Assembly: GCA_963978895.1 (NCBI GenBank) | Contig: OZ022245.1 | Location: forward strand, 18,664,914 to 18,728,913 | Origin: Erpobdella octoculata | Lineage: Eukaryota; Annelida; Clitellata; Hirudinida; Erpobdellidae | Direction: 5' to 3' | DNA: 64,000 nucleotides | Shown: positions 1-10,046 of the stretch, piece after piece | How positions within the stretch are numbered: position 1 is the first letter of the stretch | Layout: every line of letters begins with the position of its first letter | Made by a program: the position numbers and the translations under genes | Notes under the pieces: generated by a model | Databases searched by the model: none | What the model saw: only the letters and a program-made list of their open reading frames with translations | Told to the model about the DNA's origin: nothing

Positions 1-1
1 G

Positions 2-685
2 ACTTTAGTAACTGATGGCAAAGAACTTTCGGCTTGTGTTGTTGACGGATCTGTTCGTCCCATCCTTTATTCACATTCGGTAGCTAAGAGTGCCTTGGAG
101 TTGAATAGTACTTTAAATGATGACGTTTCTGGTTTTTCTTCTTGGAGTGAAGATCTCATCTCGGCTTGTCTTGCAAGTGATAACACACGGGATAATGACA
201 CGACCTCTAACGAAACATTGATGAACAGTGTCGATGAGGATTTGTCGTGTCGGGACAAGTCTCCTGTTTCCACCTGTTGTGGGACTCATTGTGCCCAGGA
301 TGTCAGTGATACATCTAGTAAAACCTCAACAGAAGAACCTAATAAATTCGCATTGTCTGATGTTGCAACACGATGCATTCCTGATTCTTTTTTGAATACT
401 AACTCTTTCATCTCGGGTGAACATGGGACGGATTGCACACAAAGTAATGACATGATCGTGGATCAAACATTATCGGACGAGGACGAATTTGTGATGTGTA
501 GCAATGAACCTGTTGATCCACTCCCTTCTGTTTATTGTGTGACTGATGGCGCCCATGGCATCAACAGTGACCTCAGTGGAAATCCTGAAGGGGACCAATG
601 TGAATTCCCGCCGGGAGATGACAAACCCGTTGAATTGCCTATTCTACTTTATAGTGGTAATATAACAATAAGAAGAAAAAAATAA
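2..685 (+). CDS. Penelope-like element ORF, C-terminal extension (5' end outside window)
   Basis: The frame is open from base 2 to a TAA at 683-685, about 227 codons, so its start lies outside the window. No RT or endonuclease motif is left. The residue is acidic and Ser/Thr-rich and then switches to a basic tail, NITIRRKK, at the stop. I assign it to a Penelope-like element because the same kind of tail closes three other Penelope remnants in this window (ending at 27472, 35063 and 41787), and because a hammerhead ribozyme (932) and the Penelope N-terminal motif (about 990-1080) follow on the same strand. Function of this Ser-rich extension is unknown; it lies after the GIY-YIG endonuclease in the better preserved copy at 41787-44279. 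A host gene end is the alternative. Confidence 0.6.
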   Translation, partial: TLVTDGKELSACVVDGSVRPILYSHSVAKSALELNSTLNDDVSGFSSWSEDLISACLASDNTRDNDTTSNETLMNSVDEDLSCRDKSPVSTCCGTHCAQDVSDTSSKTSTEEPNKFALSDVATRCIPDSFLNTNSFISGEHGTDCTQSNDMIVDQTLSDEDEFVMCSNEPVDPLPSVYCVTDGAHGINSDLSGNPEGDQCEFPPGDDKPVELPILLYSGNITIRRKK

Positions 686-1081
686 AATAACATGTTCATG
701 TTTGTAATTTTACATTGTATTCTTCTATAAGCAAATTACGACCATAGCAATATTCTTGTACATACTATTTTATTTTTAAATTATTTGAACTTTCTTAATA
801 CATATTTTTATTATTTTTATCTCAGTTCCTTTTACGATATTCTAATATCTAGGGTAGGTACGCTCTACCTGGTTTTATTGTTTATTTCATTGTATCGTTT
901 CTTGCGTCGACGTTTGGTTCAAATTTTAAATGGGCTCTGAGGATGACAATTTTAGTCGAAACGGTCCGTTAGCCCGAGCTGAATCAAAGAATGTATGTAG
1001 TTTGAAAAATTTAGAATGTCTGTCTAAAAAAATAATAAACGCAAAATGGTCTATTGTCTTTAATAGTGCGTGCCTGAAAGA

Positions 1082-1082
<1 letters not shown>
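686..1082 (+). mobile_element. Penelope-like element 3' UTR and terminal pLTR
   Basis: AT-rich trailer after the ORF, then a hammerhead ribozyme at 932-975. Next comes a short frame at about 990-1080 reading a motif of the type [13 protein letters not shown] with FNSACLKE. The same motif stands at the matching place in the other Penelope copies (27.0, 27.8, 28.5, 34.5, 40.9, 53.2, 56.1 and 63.2 kb). The element stops where a (TA)n tract begins at about 1082. No target duplication can be read because the flank is a microsatellite. Confidence 0.6.
932..975 (+). ncRNA. Hammerhead ribozyme (Penelope-associated)
   Basis: All parts of a minimal type I hammerhead are visible: stem I GGGCT (932-936) with AGCCC (971-975); core CTGAGGA (937-943; position 7 of the core may vary); stem II GAC/GTC; GAAA; a two-base-pair stem III (AC/GT); predicted cleavage after T970. 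Hammerheads are an established feature of Penelope-like elements. Confidence 0.75.
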
Positions 1083-1657
<575 letters not shown>

Positions 1658-1662
1658 GTTTC

Positions 1663-1883
1663 TGTTATGACCCGATAAACAACGACGTTAGTTATATTTC
1701 GAATATAGTTTATTTAACCATAAAAAACGATACAGCGCTCAGCCATCAACAACGAGAGAGAAACTCAAAAAAAGGACGTTAATGGAAGGAAAACAAAGAT
1801 ATTAATATCCACAACCGTAGATATTAATATTAACTGTCAATTATAAAAATATATAATTAATACAATTAAATGTCTCCATAACA
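1663..1883 (-). repeat. Gypsy-1 3' LTR
   Basis: 221 bp with ends TGTTATG and CATAACA; 219 of 221 positions agree with the other LTR by my base-by-base reading. It follows the purine tract in element orientation. Confidence 0.95.
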
Positions 1884-1898
1884 CCTCCCCCTCCTAAA
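1884..1898 (-). other. Gypsy-1 polypurine tract
   Basis: On the minus strand TTTAGGAGGGGGAGG directly precedes the 3' LTR; this is the expected plus-strand priming site. It overlaps the gag-pol stop codon (1894-1896). Confidence 0.85.
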
Positions 1899-4800
1899 CA
1901 AGATAAGTTTTCTTGGAAGCATTCATTTCCAATCTTCGAGGAGGTCGACGTGTTCTTTTAGGCCTCACATTTGGAACCTGGTCTGTCGAGATGATTTGAC
2001 GATTGTCCTCGTTAACTGAAACGTCAACCGAAATGGCACTGTTAGAAGAATCGGTCGTCTTCAGGGATGGCTTGATTGGTGGGAGAAGAGGGATGTCGAA
2101 AACATCAGATATAACCACTAGAGCTTCTTCTGATACCCGTTTTCGCAACTGATTGCAGTGTCGCCGCATCACTCTTCTTCCAACTTCAACGTCATAAACA
2201 GATTTTCCCAAACGTCGGACGATTCTACCGGGAGTCCATTCTGGCTGATTCGGATTGTCGTATGTCCGCACATAGACAGCATCTTGTTCTGTAAACTCTC
2301 TTTTACAAGAACCGGGTTTCTCGATCTTTTCATCTTGATGATGGAATTTATTCAGTTGGAGGTCTGTCAAAGGAATTCGTAATTGTCTGCCTAGGAGTAG
2401 CTCTGCAGGTGTTTTCAGTTCTTCTGATGATGGTAGAGGTGTTGTCCTATACGTCAGCAAGAACTTTTGCAGCACGTCAGCCGTCGCACCCTCTCCCTGC
2501 AATTTTCTAAGAGCCCGCTTGAACGTATCAACGAAACGTTCTGCTTGTCCGTTGCAGTGAGGCTGATATGGCGGTGATCTTACATGGTTGATGCCATGAC
2601 TTTGGCAGTACTCCTCAAACTCCTTTGAAACAAATTGTGTTCCATTGTCCGACACTAACATCTTTGGGTATCCATGCTGTGAAAAAATTTTACCCAACTC
2701 TTTGATTGTAGCAGTTGTCGTCGTTGTCCTCATTTGGACAATTTCAGGCCACTTGGAGAAGGCATCCACAACCACAAGGAACATCATTCCTTCCATTGGA
2801 CCGGCATAGTCTATATGGATCCTCTCCCATGCGCAATCTGGTGTCGGCCATGGTGACAATTCATTTTTGACAGGCATCTTTGCAGCCATCTGACAGGAGC
2901 TGCAAAGCCTTACTCTGTCTTCAATATCCCTGTCGATACCTTGCCAATAAACATACCTCCGAGCGAGCATCTTCATCCTGGTGGCTCCTGGGTGTCCTTC
3001 GTGCAGCATTTTCAGAACTTGGTTCTTCAATATTGCTGGTATCACTGCGCGAGATCCCATGAAGAGTACACCATTACAAACAGACATGTTTGTAGCACGG
3101 CTGTGGTAGGCGTGTAGGAGCGATCCTGACTGAAATCTCGGCCATCGTCCTGTTCTGACGGCTTCCACAACCAACTTTAGCTCGGAGTCTTCTTCGGTCA
3201 TCCTACGAATTTCCTCCTTAGTGACAGGCAAGTGTCGGATAACATCACTCTGAACTGCGTTGACATCCATTTCAATCTTTGCGATAACGATGTCATCATC
3301 TTCCTGCAGTTTTCTTGAAGTGATAAGACGGGATAGTGCATCGGCTTGTCCAAAGTGGGTAGATCGTCTGTACTCGATGTTGAAGTCGTAAGCAAGCAAG
3401 ACGAGTTCCCATCGTTGTAGTCGATTTGCTGAGTGAGCAGATACACCAACCTTTGATCCAAAAATAGATAGTAAGGGCTTGTGATCTGTCAGCAGCATGA
3501 AGCGTCTGCCATAAACATAGCGGTGGAATTTTCTCACTGCGAATACCAAGGCAAGAGCTTCCTTCTCTATCTGTCCGTAGTTCTTCTCAGCCTTTGTGAG
3601 AGCTCTACTGGCGTGTGCAATTGCTTTTTCCATGCCGTTTGGAAAACGATGGGAGATCACAGCTCCGATTCCATATTCACACGCGTCCGCAGCAACGACA
3701 ATGTCCAGTTCAGGGTCGTAGTGCGTCAACAACAGATCTGACTGCAGCACTTTCTTTAGCTTTCTTAAAACTTCCTGGTGCTCTGCAGTCCATTCAAATG
3801 TGTCCTTCCTTTCGAGATCGTCCAAAGGGCCCCTCATTGATCGCATCTCTGGTACAAAGGACGAATAATAGCTTATCATGCCTAAGAATGATTTTAACTG
3901 CTTTGCATCCTTAGGCTCTGGCATTTCAACAATCGCTTGAATTTTCTCGGGGTCTGGTCGACGGCCATCTCTTGAAACAATGTGCCCCAAAAACTTGATT
4001 TCTTCTTTAGCAAATGAACACTTTTCCATTCGTACACGAAATCCACTCTCAGCGATTTTCTTGAACAAAGCTTTAACATTTCGATTGTGTTCATCCAGCG
4101 TAGATCCGGTCACTATGACATCATCTAGATATGCTGCACAACCTTCCAGTCCTGTGATCATTCGATCCATAGCTTCTTGAAAAATGCCAGGTGCGCATTT
4201 GACTCCAAAAGGCAATCGCTGGTACTGGAACAAACCTTTGTGTGTATTAATTGTGACCAGTTCCTTCGAGTCGTCTTCAACTTCCATCTGCAAGTATGCG
4301 TCAGCGAAGTCAATCTGAGTGAACCATGCGCCTTGGTTCAGACGAGCAAAGATTTCATCGGGCACAGGTAGCGGGTGTCGGTGCATTTCCAGTGCATCGT
4401 TGAGTCCTGTTTTGAAGTCTGCACATATCCTGACTGCTCCATTTTTCTTGGCAACCACAACAATCGGGGCGGCCCAGTTGCTGTAGTCAACCTTCTTCAG
4501 AACTCCCTGCTGCACCAAACGCTCCAGCTCCACGTTAACTGCTTCTTCCCGAGCAAACGGAATCTTTCTCTGTCGGCAGAAGATTGGACGTGTTCCCTGC
4601 TTGACGAACAATTGAGCTTTTGTTTGACATTTTCCCAATTCTTCCTTGAAAACATCTGGAAAACATTCACTCAAACTGCTGGCAAGATGTTCCCCTTCCT
4701 CCTTTGGCTTCTGCTCAATTTTGCAGCAGATGGCGTTGAATGCTTTTTGAAGAGGAGGAAGTTGGTTCATCCATTCGATGCCTAACAATTGCTCGACTTT

Positions 4801-6042
4801 GTCAGCCACGTAGCAGCGACCGTGACCTGAATGTCCTCCACAGGTGAACTTTACATCAAATTGTCCCAGGACCTCAATCGGACTTCCATTTGCAGCTCCC
4901 AGTGTCGTCGTTGACCTCTCCAAGGCAGGTGAACCGATTTGTTCCCATGTTTCCTTGTTGATGAGTGTGACGTCGGCACCAGAATCTAACTGCATTCTAA
5001 CCTGAGTGTCACCAAAATTAACCTCAGTGTACCTCCGATTGGCAACCACATTACCAACAATCTTCTTAATTGCTTTATTTTTTCTCTGTTGAGCTTTTGG
5101 CTGATTTTTCGGACAATCTTTTCTAAAATGTTCTGGCGAACCACAGATGAAACAATTACCTTTGGTAGAAGATCGGGGGATATCCTTGCTAGGGAACCCA
5201 GGTCGAGGCTTCTTCCTGTTCATTTGTTTTACTGCATTAACATTTTGTACATTGTCGATGACGTCCGAATCTATTTTCAAACTCGTTACAAATTCGCATT
5301 CTTTAACAAGGTCAGCTAACGTGCACTCCTCTTGAGTCTCCAGTTTCCTCAACAACCTTGTTCGGATGTCAGCATGTCGAGCTCCTTGCAGTGCCGAAAC
5401 AAAAACAAGACATTTAAAATGTTCTTTTGACATTTGTTCGACTTGAGCCAGTGCCGTCATTCTATTTATTGTTGAACCTAGCTTGCTGTACCCAAGATCA
5501 CCAATTACCAACCTGAACATGTCGAACCTTCTCCTGAAAACCGAGACCTTGTCCCCAAACAGCGACTCCAAAATTTCCTTGGTTTCGTCGTAGGTCAGAT
5601 CTTTTGTTGTTTTCGGCAAGATGTGGTCGGTGAAACTCCCGTACGATTGCAAGTCCAACTTCGACACGAGTGCTTGCGTTTTATCTGGGTCGGATAACTC
5701 GGTACCATGGCTGATCATAACTGCTTCGAAACGATCAATCCACTTTGAGAATGTCCTACCGGACTCGGGGTCATGGCTGAATTCCGAAATTTGTCTCATC
5801 AACTCTGGTACCAAATCTGGTTTGTTTCTAACCATTGAAACTGGACCACTTGATTGAAACTTCATCGACCGAATGAGTTCTGCAAAAACCTCTTCGCGTT
5901 TGCGATTGTCTTCGAGAATTTGCGTACGCATCTCCTCCTCACGTTTGCGGTTTTCTTCATCTCGGCGTCGGTTTTCTTCGTCTCGGCGTCGGTTTTCCTC
6001 CAAAAACGTAGCCATGAGTGAATAAAACTTTTCTTCAGCCAT
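1894..6042 (-). CDS. Gypsy-1 Gag-Pol polyprotein
   Basis: 1382 codons in one frame; ATG at 6040-6042 lies 7 bp after the primer site. Domains in order (approximate residues): N-terminal heptads EENRRRD repeated three times (15-35), Ty3-type Gag capsid (80-260), CCHC knuckle CFICGSPEHFRKDC (297-310), aspartic protease LDSGADVTL (351), reverse transcriptase with YLDDVIV (635), RNase H with TDHKPLL (about 848), integrase HHCC (1013-1053) and DDE core with IDYAGP, SDNGTQF and NGQAERF (1075-1165). No frameshift or stop is present, unlike Gypsy-3 and the CsRn1 copy. Gag and Pol fused in one frame implies processing by the protease. I see no envelope gene. Catalytic residues in each domain appear kept. 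Confidence 0.95.
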   Translation of the reverse strand: MAEEKFYSLMATFLEENRRRDEENRRRDEENRKREEEMRTQILEDNRKREEVFAELIRSMKFQSSGPVSMVRNKPDLVPELMRQISEFSHDPESGRTFSKWIDRFEAVMISHGTELSDPDKTQALVSKLDLQSYGSFTDHILPKTTKDLTYDETKEILESLFGDKVSVFRRRFDMFRLVIGDLGYSKLGSTINRMTALAQVEQMSKEHFKCLVFVSALQGARHADIRTRLLRKLETQEECTLADLVKECEFVTSLKIDSDVIDNVQNVNAVKQMNRKKPRPGFPSKDIPRSSTKGNCFICGSPEHFRKDCPKNQPKAQQRKNKAIKKIVGNVVANRRYTEVNFGDTQVRMQLDSGADVTLINKETWEQIGSPALERSTTTLGAANGSPIEVLGQFDVKFTCGGHSGHGRCYVADKVEQLLGIEWMNQLPPLQKAFNAICCKIEQKPKEEGEHLASSLSECFPDVFKEELGKCQTKAQLFVKQGTRPIFCRQRKIPFAREEAVNVELERLVQQGVLKKVDYSNWAAPIVVVAKKNGAVRICADFKTGLNDALEMHRHPLPVPDEIFARLNQGAWFTQIDFADAYLQMEVEDDSKELVTINTHKGLFQYQRLPFGVKCAPGIFQEAMDRMITGLEGCAAYLDDVIVTGSTLDEHNRNVKALFKKIAESGFRVRMEKCSFAKEEIKFLGHIVSRDGRRPDPEKIQAIVEMPEPKDAKQLKSFLGMISYYSSFVPEMRSMRGPLDDLERKDTFEWTAEHQEVLRKLKKVLQSDLLLTHYDPELDIVVAADACEYGIGAVISHRFPNGMEKAIAHASRALTKAEKNYGQIEKEALALVFAVRKFHRYVYGRRFMLLTDHKPLLSIFGSKVGVSAHSANRLQRWELVLLAYDFNIEYRRSTHFGQADALSRLITSRKLQEDDDIVIAKIEMDVNAVQSDVIRHLPVTKEEIRRMTEEDSELKLVVEAVRTGRWPRFQSGSLLHAYHSRATNMSVCNGVLFMGSRAVIPAILKNQVLKMLHEGHPGATRMKMLARRYVYWQGIDRDIEDRVRLCSSCQMAAKMPVKNELSPWPTPDCAWERIHIDYAGPMEGMMFLVVVDAFSKWPEIVQMRTTTTTATIKELGKIFSQHGYPKMLVSDNGTQFVSKEFEEYCQSHGINHVRSPPYQPHCNGQAERFVDTFKRALRKLQGEGATADVLQKFLLTYRTTPLPSSEELKTPAELLLGRQLRIPLTDLQLNKFHHQDEKIEKPGSCKREFTEQDAVYVRTYDNPNQPEWTPGRIVRRLGKSVYDVEVGRRVMRRHCNQLRKRVSEEALVVISDVFDIPLLPPIKPSLKTTDSSNSAISVDVSVNEDNRQIISTDQVPNVRPKRTRRPPRRLEMNASKKTYLV

Positions 6043-6048
6043 TTCAAA

Positions 6049-6060
6049 TCCTCGTCGCCA
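6049..6060 (-). other. Gypsy-1 primer binding site
   Basis: Minus strand TGGCGACGAGGA, 3 nt inside the 5' LTR. It is complementary to the 3' end of metazoan tRNA-Ser(GCU) as I recall it (ending TCCTCGTCGCCA). Confidence 0.75.
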
Positions 6061-6063
6061 AAA

Positions 6064-6284
6064 TGTTATGACCCGATAAACAACGACGTTAGTTATATCT
6101 CGAATATAGTTTATTTAACCATAAAAAACGATACAGCGCTCAGCCATCAACAACGAGAGAGAAACTCAAAAAAAGGACGTTAATGGAAGGAAAACAAAGA
6201 TATTAATATCCACAACCGTAGATATTAATATTAACTGTCAATTATACAAATATATAATTAATACAATTAAATGTCTCCATAACA
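6064..6284 (-). repeat. Gypsy-1 5' LTR
   Basis: 221 bp, ends TGTTATG and CATAACA, near-identical to 1663-1883. In element orientation this is the upstream LTR and should hold the promoter; I could not pick a convincing TATA box within its TA-rich text. Confidence 0.95.
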
Positions 6285-7254
6285 GTTTCCAGGACCTCAA
6301 ATGTGGGGTTAAAAAAAGAAAAACTAAAAATGTAGAAGTTTTAAAACAAATGTTTTTCTAAAACAAGGCATATCTCAAAAACCGAAAATGAAAAAGTTTT
6401 GAAATTGGTATCTATATTCTTCTTAAAAAATAAAAAAAACACGTGTGTCACCATTTTAAAAAATTTAGTTTTCAGGACCTCAAATGTGGGGTGGAAAATA
6501 GGGTTATTTGTTTTTTTTTAGAATAACTGCTACTCAAAAACTGTAAATGCTACCACCTGTCAAAATTAGTATTTAGTACCTACTTAAAAAATATACGTAT
6601 TTTATCAATTTTTGATACTTTGGTTTCCAGGACCTCAAATGTGGGGTGGAAATAAGAATTTAATTAAAAACTAAAATTGTTAAAGTTTTGCAATTTAGTA
6701 CCGAGATTATTTTTACAAAATAACAAATTACGTTTTATTAATTTTTGAAAGTTTGGTTTCCAGAACTTCAAATGTGTAGGGGAAATAGGGTTAATTGTTT
6801 GTAAAACAACTGCGACTCTAAAACTAAAATTACTACAGATATACAAATTAATAACTAGATACTACTTAGAAGATAAAGTTACAAATGTTTTACCAATTTT
6901 TTAAGCCGGACCGGGTCTAAAAAATCCGTGTAGGGCACTGTGGAGTAGAGTGCTGCACGGACCGGGCCAGGTCGTGATTTTAGGTTCTATAGACCGGATG
7001 GGACAAACCTAAAAACAAGGTGGGACGTGCAGAGATTTTTTCCCAAGTATATAGAAAATTTAGGCCTGTAAAAACGGGCCAGGCCCTAATTAGACTGGCC
7101 GTTCCGGGCCTGAAATTTTGGCTTATAAAGCGGGCCGGGCCAAGTTGTCGACGGACCGGACCGAGTAGGGCCGTAAAGTATTGCCCCGTGCAGTACGCTA
7201 CTCTGGATGCGTATTCTCCTTTTCAAGCGAGCGAAGCCGCGACGGGAATGCTAG
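6285..7254 (+). mobile_element. Helitron-like repeat (family HEL2), 3' part
   Basis: Two sections. From 6285 to about 6900, imperfect tandem units of roughly 150 bp each contain GGTTTCCAGGACCTCAAATG followed by TGGGG (marks near 6296, 6477, 6633 and 6767). From about 6900 a GC-richer section carries several GGGCCGGGCC-like words. The right end reads GCGAGCGAAGCCGCGACGGG, then AATG and CTAG (7251-7254) before T, as expected for a Helitron 3' end (short hairpin, then CTRR). The same sections occur inverted at 28683-30227, which supports a mobile unit. The 5' end was not found; Gypsy-1 sits inside it. Confidence 0.55.
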
Positions 7255-8072
7255 TCTATTATATATTGCTTATTTTCATATAAAACAACCATTACGCTGA
7301 ATCTTGGTAATTATTTAGGACCTATGGTGACTTGTACATAAACAACTTATTACAGTCGCTAGATGGCAGGAATTAATTTAATTTGATTAATTTTAATTGA
7401 TTTAAGGCATAATTCAAGTCGGAAACGTTAAATTTTTCTGAAAATTTTAGAGCTCTTAAAAGTGGGTAAATATTTGTTTGATCACCACAGACAAATAAAC
7501 AAACAGAGAGAAAGTAAAGTTAAACAACTATAGGAAAAAACGAGTTTTTCAACACAAACTTTGATTTTAAATACACTCGATTTAGAAATACGAAAGATGT
7601 TCAAATTTAGTTTGTTTTTTTTTAAGTTTTCCAGTATGTAAAATTTGGCTTACGAAGTAAATTGAATTTGAATATATTTTTTATAAAATGCCTGTAGCTG
7701 CAAAATAAAATCATTCATTATTTTTTTATCAGCTTTACATAAAAATTTAATTTATTTATAATATTTGTTTTACAAAAACATGCACACTTTTTCACAGCAA
7801 GTTTCACAAATTCAATTCATATAATGGTAGTGTAAATTTTCATTGCAGATTTAATTTTTATCCCCGCTGCTAAATAATCACCAAATTCCCGAAATACCAC
7901 AAATGAACCTCAGCGCCTCAGCAGATATTAGTTTTATGCTGCTTTCTGTCCAAGTGATGAAATCAGAAATTCTTATAAGTCTAGTTGCAACCCAGAAACA
8001 TAAATCCAACACATTTTTATCAAGTGCATTATCGCTGACATTTCTTGATATTTTAAAACTCTTAAGTTAAAA

Positions 8073-8073
<1 letters not shown>
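7255..8073. other. Unassigned AT-rich stretch
   Basis: No gene, RNA or repeat family recognised; only short A/T runs. It is the spacer between two Helitron-like units. Confidence 0.5.

Positions 8074-8111
<38 letters not shown>
8074..8111. repeat. (TA)n microsatellite
   Basis: Short TA run at the 5' edge of the HEL1 unit; the other HEL1 5' modules (31272-31492, 32262-32470, 39912-40095) also begin at a TA run. Confidence 0.9.
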
Positions 8112-8115
<4 letters not shown>

Positions 8116-8300
8116 GAATGTTTGAATATATGTATGTATGTATGTATGTATATAGGTATGTTATTTATGCATTGCTACACCATTCATTCGATCGCATTGA
8201 AATTTGCACGCAACCTTGAGAGTCAAGGGGAATCAAATATAAAGAAAAAAATTTGAAATCCGTCACAAAATTAGCGGAGCGGAGCGGGTGAGCAAGCGGG

Positions 8301-8880
<580 letters not shown>

Positions 8881-8882
8881 AT

Positions 8883-8897
8883 TGGTGACCCCGACGT
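8883..8897 (+). other. CsRn1-type primer binding site
   Basis: TGGTGACCCCGACGT, two bases after the 5' LTR. It matches the complement of the tRNA-Trp 3' end, as described for CsRn1-clade elements. Confidence 0.85.
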
Positions 8898-9160
8898 TTC
8901 TTTCTCCAACGTGAAGAATTCTGAAGTCCAGTGAAAGGCTCACCACAAGGTGACCCCAACTTCCGACGACGTCAGTTTTCTTTCCCCGACGTTCTTCAAC
9001 ACCGACGGCTGCAGCTTTCGACGTTTTCAGCCTGCGAAGTCTTTAGCTTTGACGTTCTTGACCACCGGTGTTTGCAGTCTTCACCGTTTTGAACCTCCGA
9101 CGTCTACAACCCGAGGACTACAGCTCGAAGAATTTTTCTATCGACTGACCCATCGTCAAA

Positions 9161-10008
9161 ATGGCATCAGCTTCAACGCAACCTCTGGCCGTCACCACAA
9201 CTCCCACAATTGCTGCCGTCTCAGTAAAAGCTCCTCCTTTCATACCGTCAAACTCTGCTACGTGGTTTGTGATCCTTGAGGCGCAGTTGAACATCGCCGG
9301 CATCACGTAATCTGCCACAAGATTCTACCACGCGTTAGCAAATCTTCCAGTAGAGACAGTGAGCAACCTCGACGACGTAATCTTGCAGGCCGCCGATTAC
9401 GACCAACTCAAAGACGCCGTCAAGAGGTTCCACGAGACCAGTAGAGGAGAGCTCTTTGAATCCTTCTTACAAGAAACCCCCTTCACCGGCAAGCCTTCAC
9501 ACTTCCTTCTTCAAATGACAAAGGTGGCAAAGAAAGTTGGCGTGGAAGACGACATGGTGCGTCATCGTTTCCAACAAGTTCTTCCACCCAGCCTCGCACC
9601 TGTCATCGCGTCACAGAAAAAACTGGGACTGGACGACCTCGGACGACTTGCCGACGAACTCCTCCCATTGCTTAAGTGCCAAACTACATCCTTCGTGAGT
9701 GAACCTGCATCGATGAAATCAAACGACCGATTTTTGGGTAATAATAATAATGCTGAGCGTAACTCGTTTGTTAATAATAAGGTGGTGCGTAAATCATTTG
9801 AACCCGCTTTTTCAAATACATTAGTTCCGTTTTCTGCTAATCAACGGCCTAAGGTTTGCCGAAGTCATATTTTTATGGGGCAAAAGCACGCTCATGTCGC
9901 CACTGGTGTCAGTGGCCAGATAAATCTGGTATTAAAGTACCTCAGTCGCGTGACGCAACCCCTGCAAGCTCGAGAAGTAATTCTCCTGTGCAATCTTTAA
10001 ATGTCTAA
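9161..10008 (+). pseudogene. CsRn1-type Gag, broken
   Basis: ATG at 9161 opens a frame reading MASASTQPLAV and then a CsRn1-like Gag start. A TAA at 9308-9310 interrupts it after 49 codons; the same frame resumes at once (from 9311) with the capsid-like region through about residue 230. Near 9850-9890 the reading shifts: the first zinc-finger Cys and His lie in one frame and the later Cys residues in the next frame, which ends at 10006-10008. So there is at least one nonsense and one frameshift lesion. The finger fits the Cys-His-Cys-Cys type reported for CsRn1 relatives. The product would pack the element RNA if intact. Confidence 0.8.
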
Positions 10009-10046
10009 GCGCTCCAGCATCTGCGGCATCTGGTGGCGCCCTACAA

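Larger units (their letters stand above)
1663..6284 (-). mobile_element. Gypsy-1, complete Ty3/Gypsy LTR retrotransposon
   Basis: A 4622-bp element. Two 221-bp LTRs begin TGTTATG and end CATAACA (perfect inverted ends) and differ at only two places. A 5-bp target duplication GTTTC flanks it (1658-1662 and 6285-6289). A primer site (6049-6060), a purine tract (1884-1897) and one uninterrupted gag-pol frame are in place. Joining the flanks rebuilds a copy of the GGTTTCCAGGACC repeat seen just to the right, so the insertion point is certain. Few LTR differences and an open frame point to recent, possibly competent insertion. Confidence 0.95.

Noticed and set aside
1894..6042. Gypsy-1 as an endogenous retrovirus
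   Set aside because: No envelope frame follows pol, and LTR plus gag-pol layout is that of a plain Ty3/Gypsy retrotransposon.
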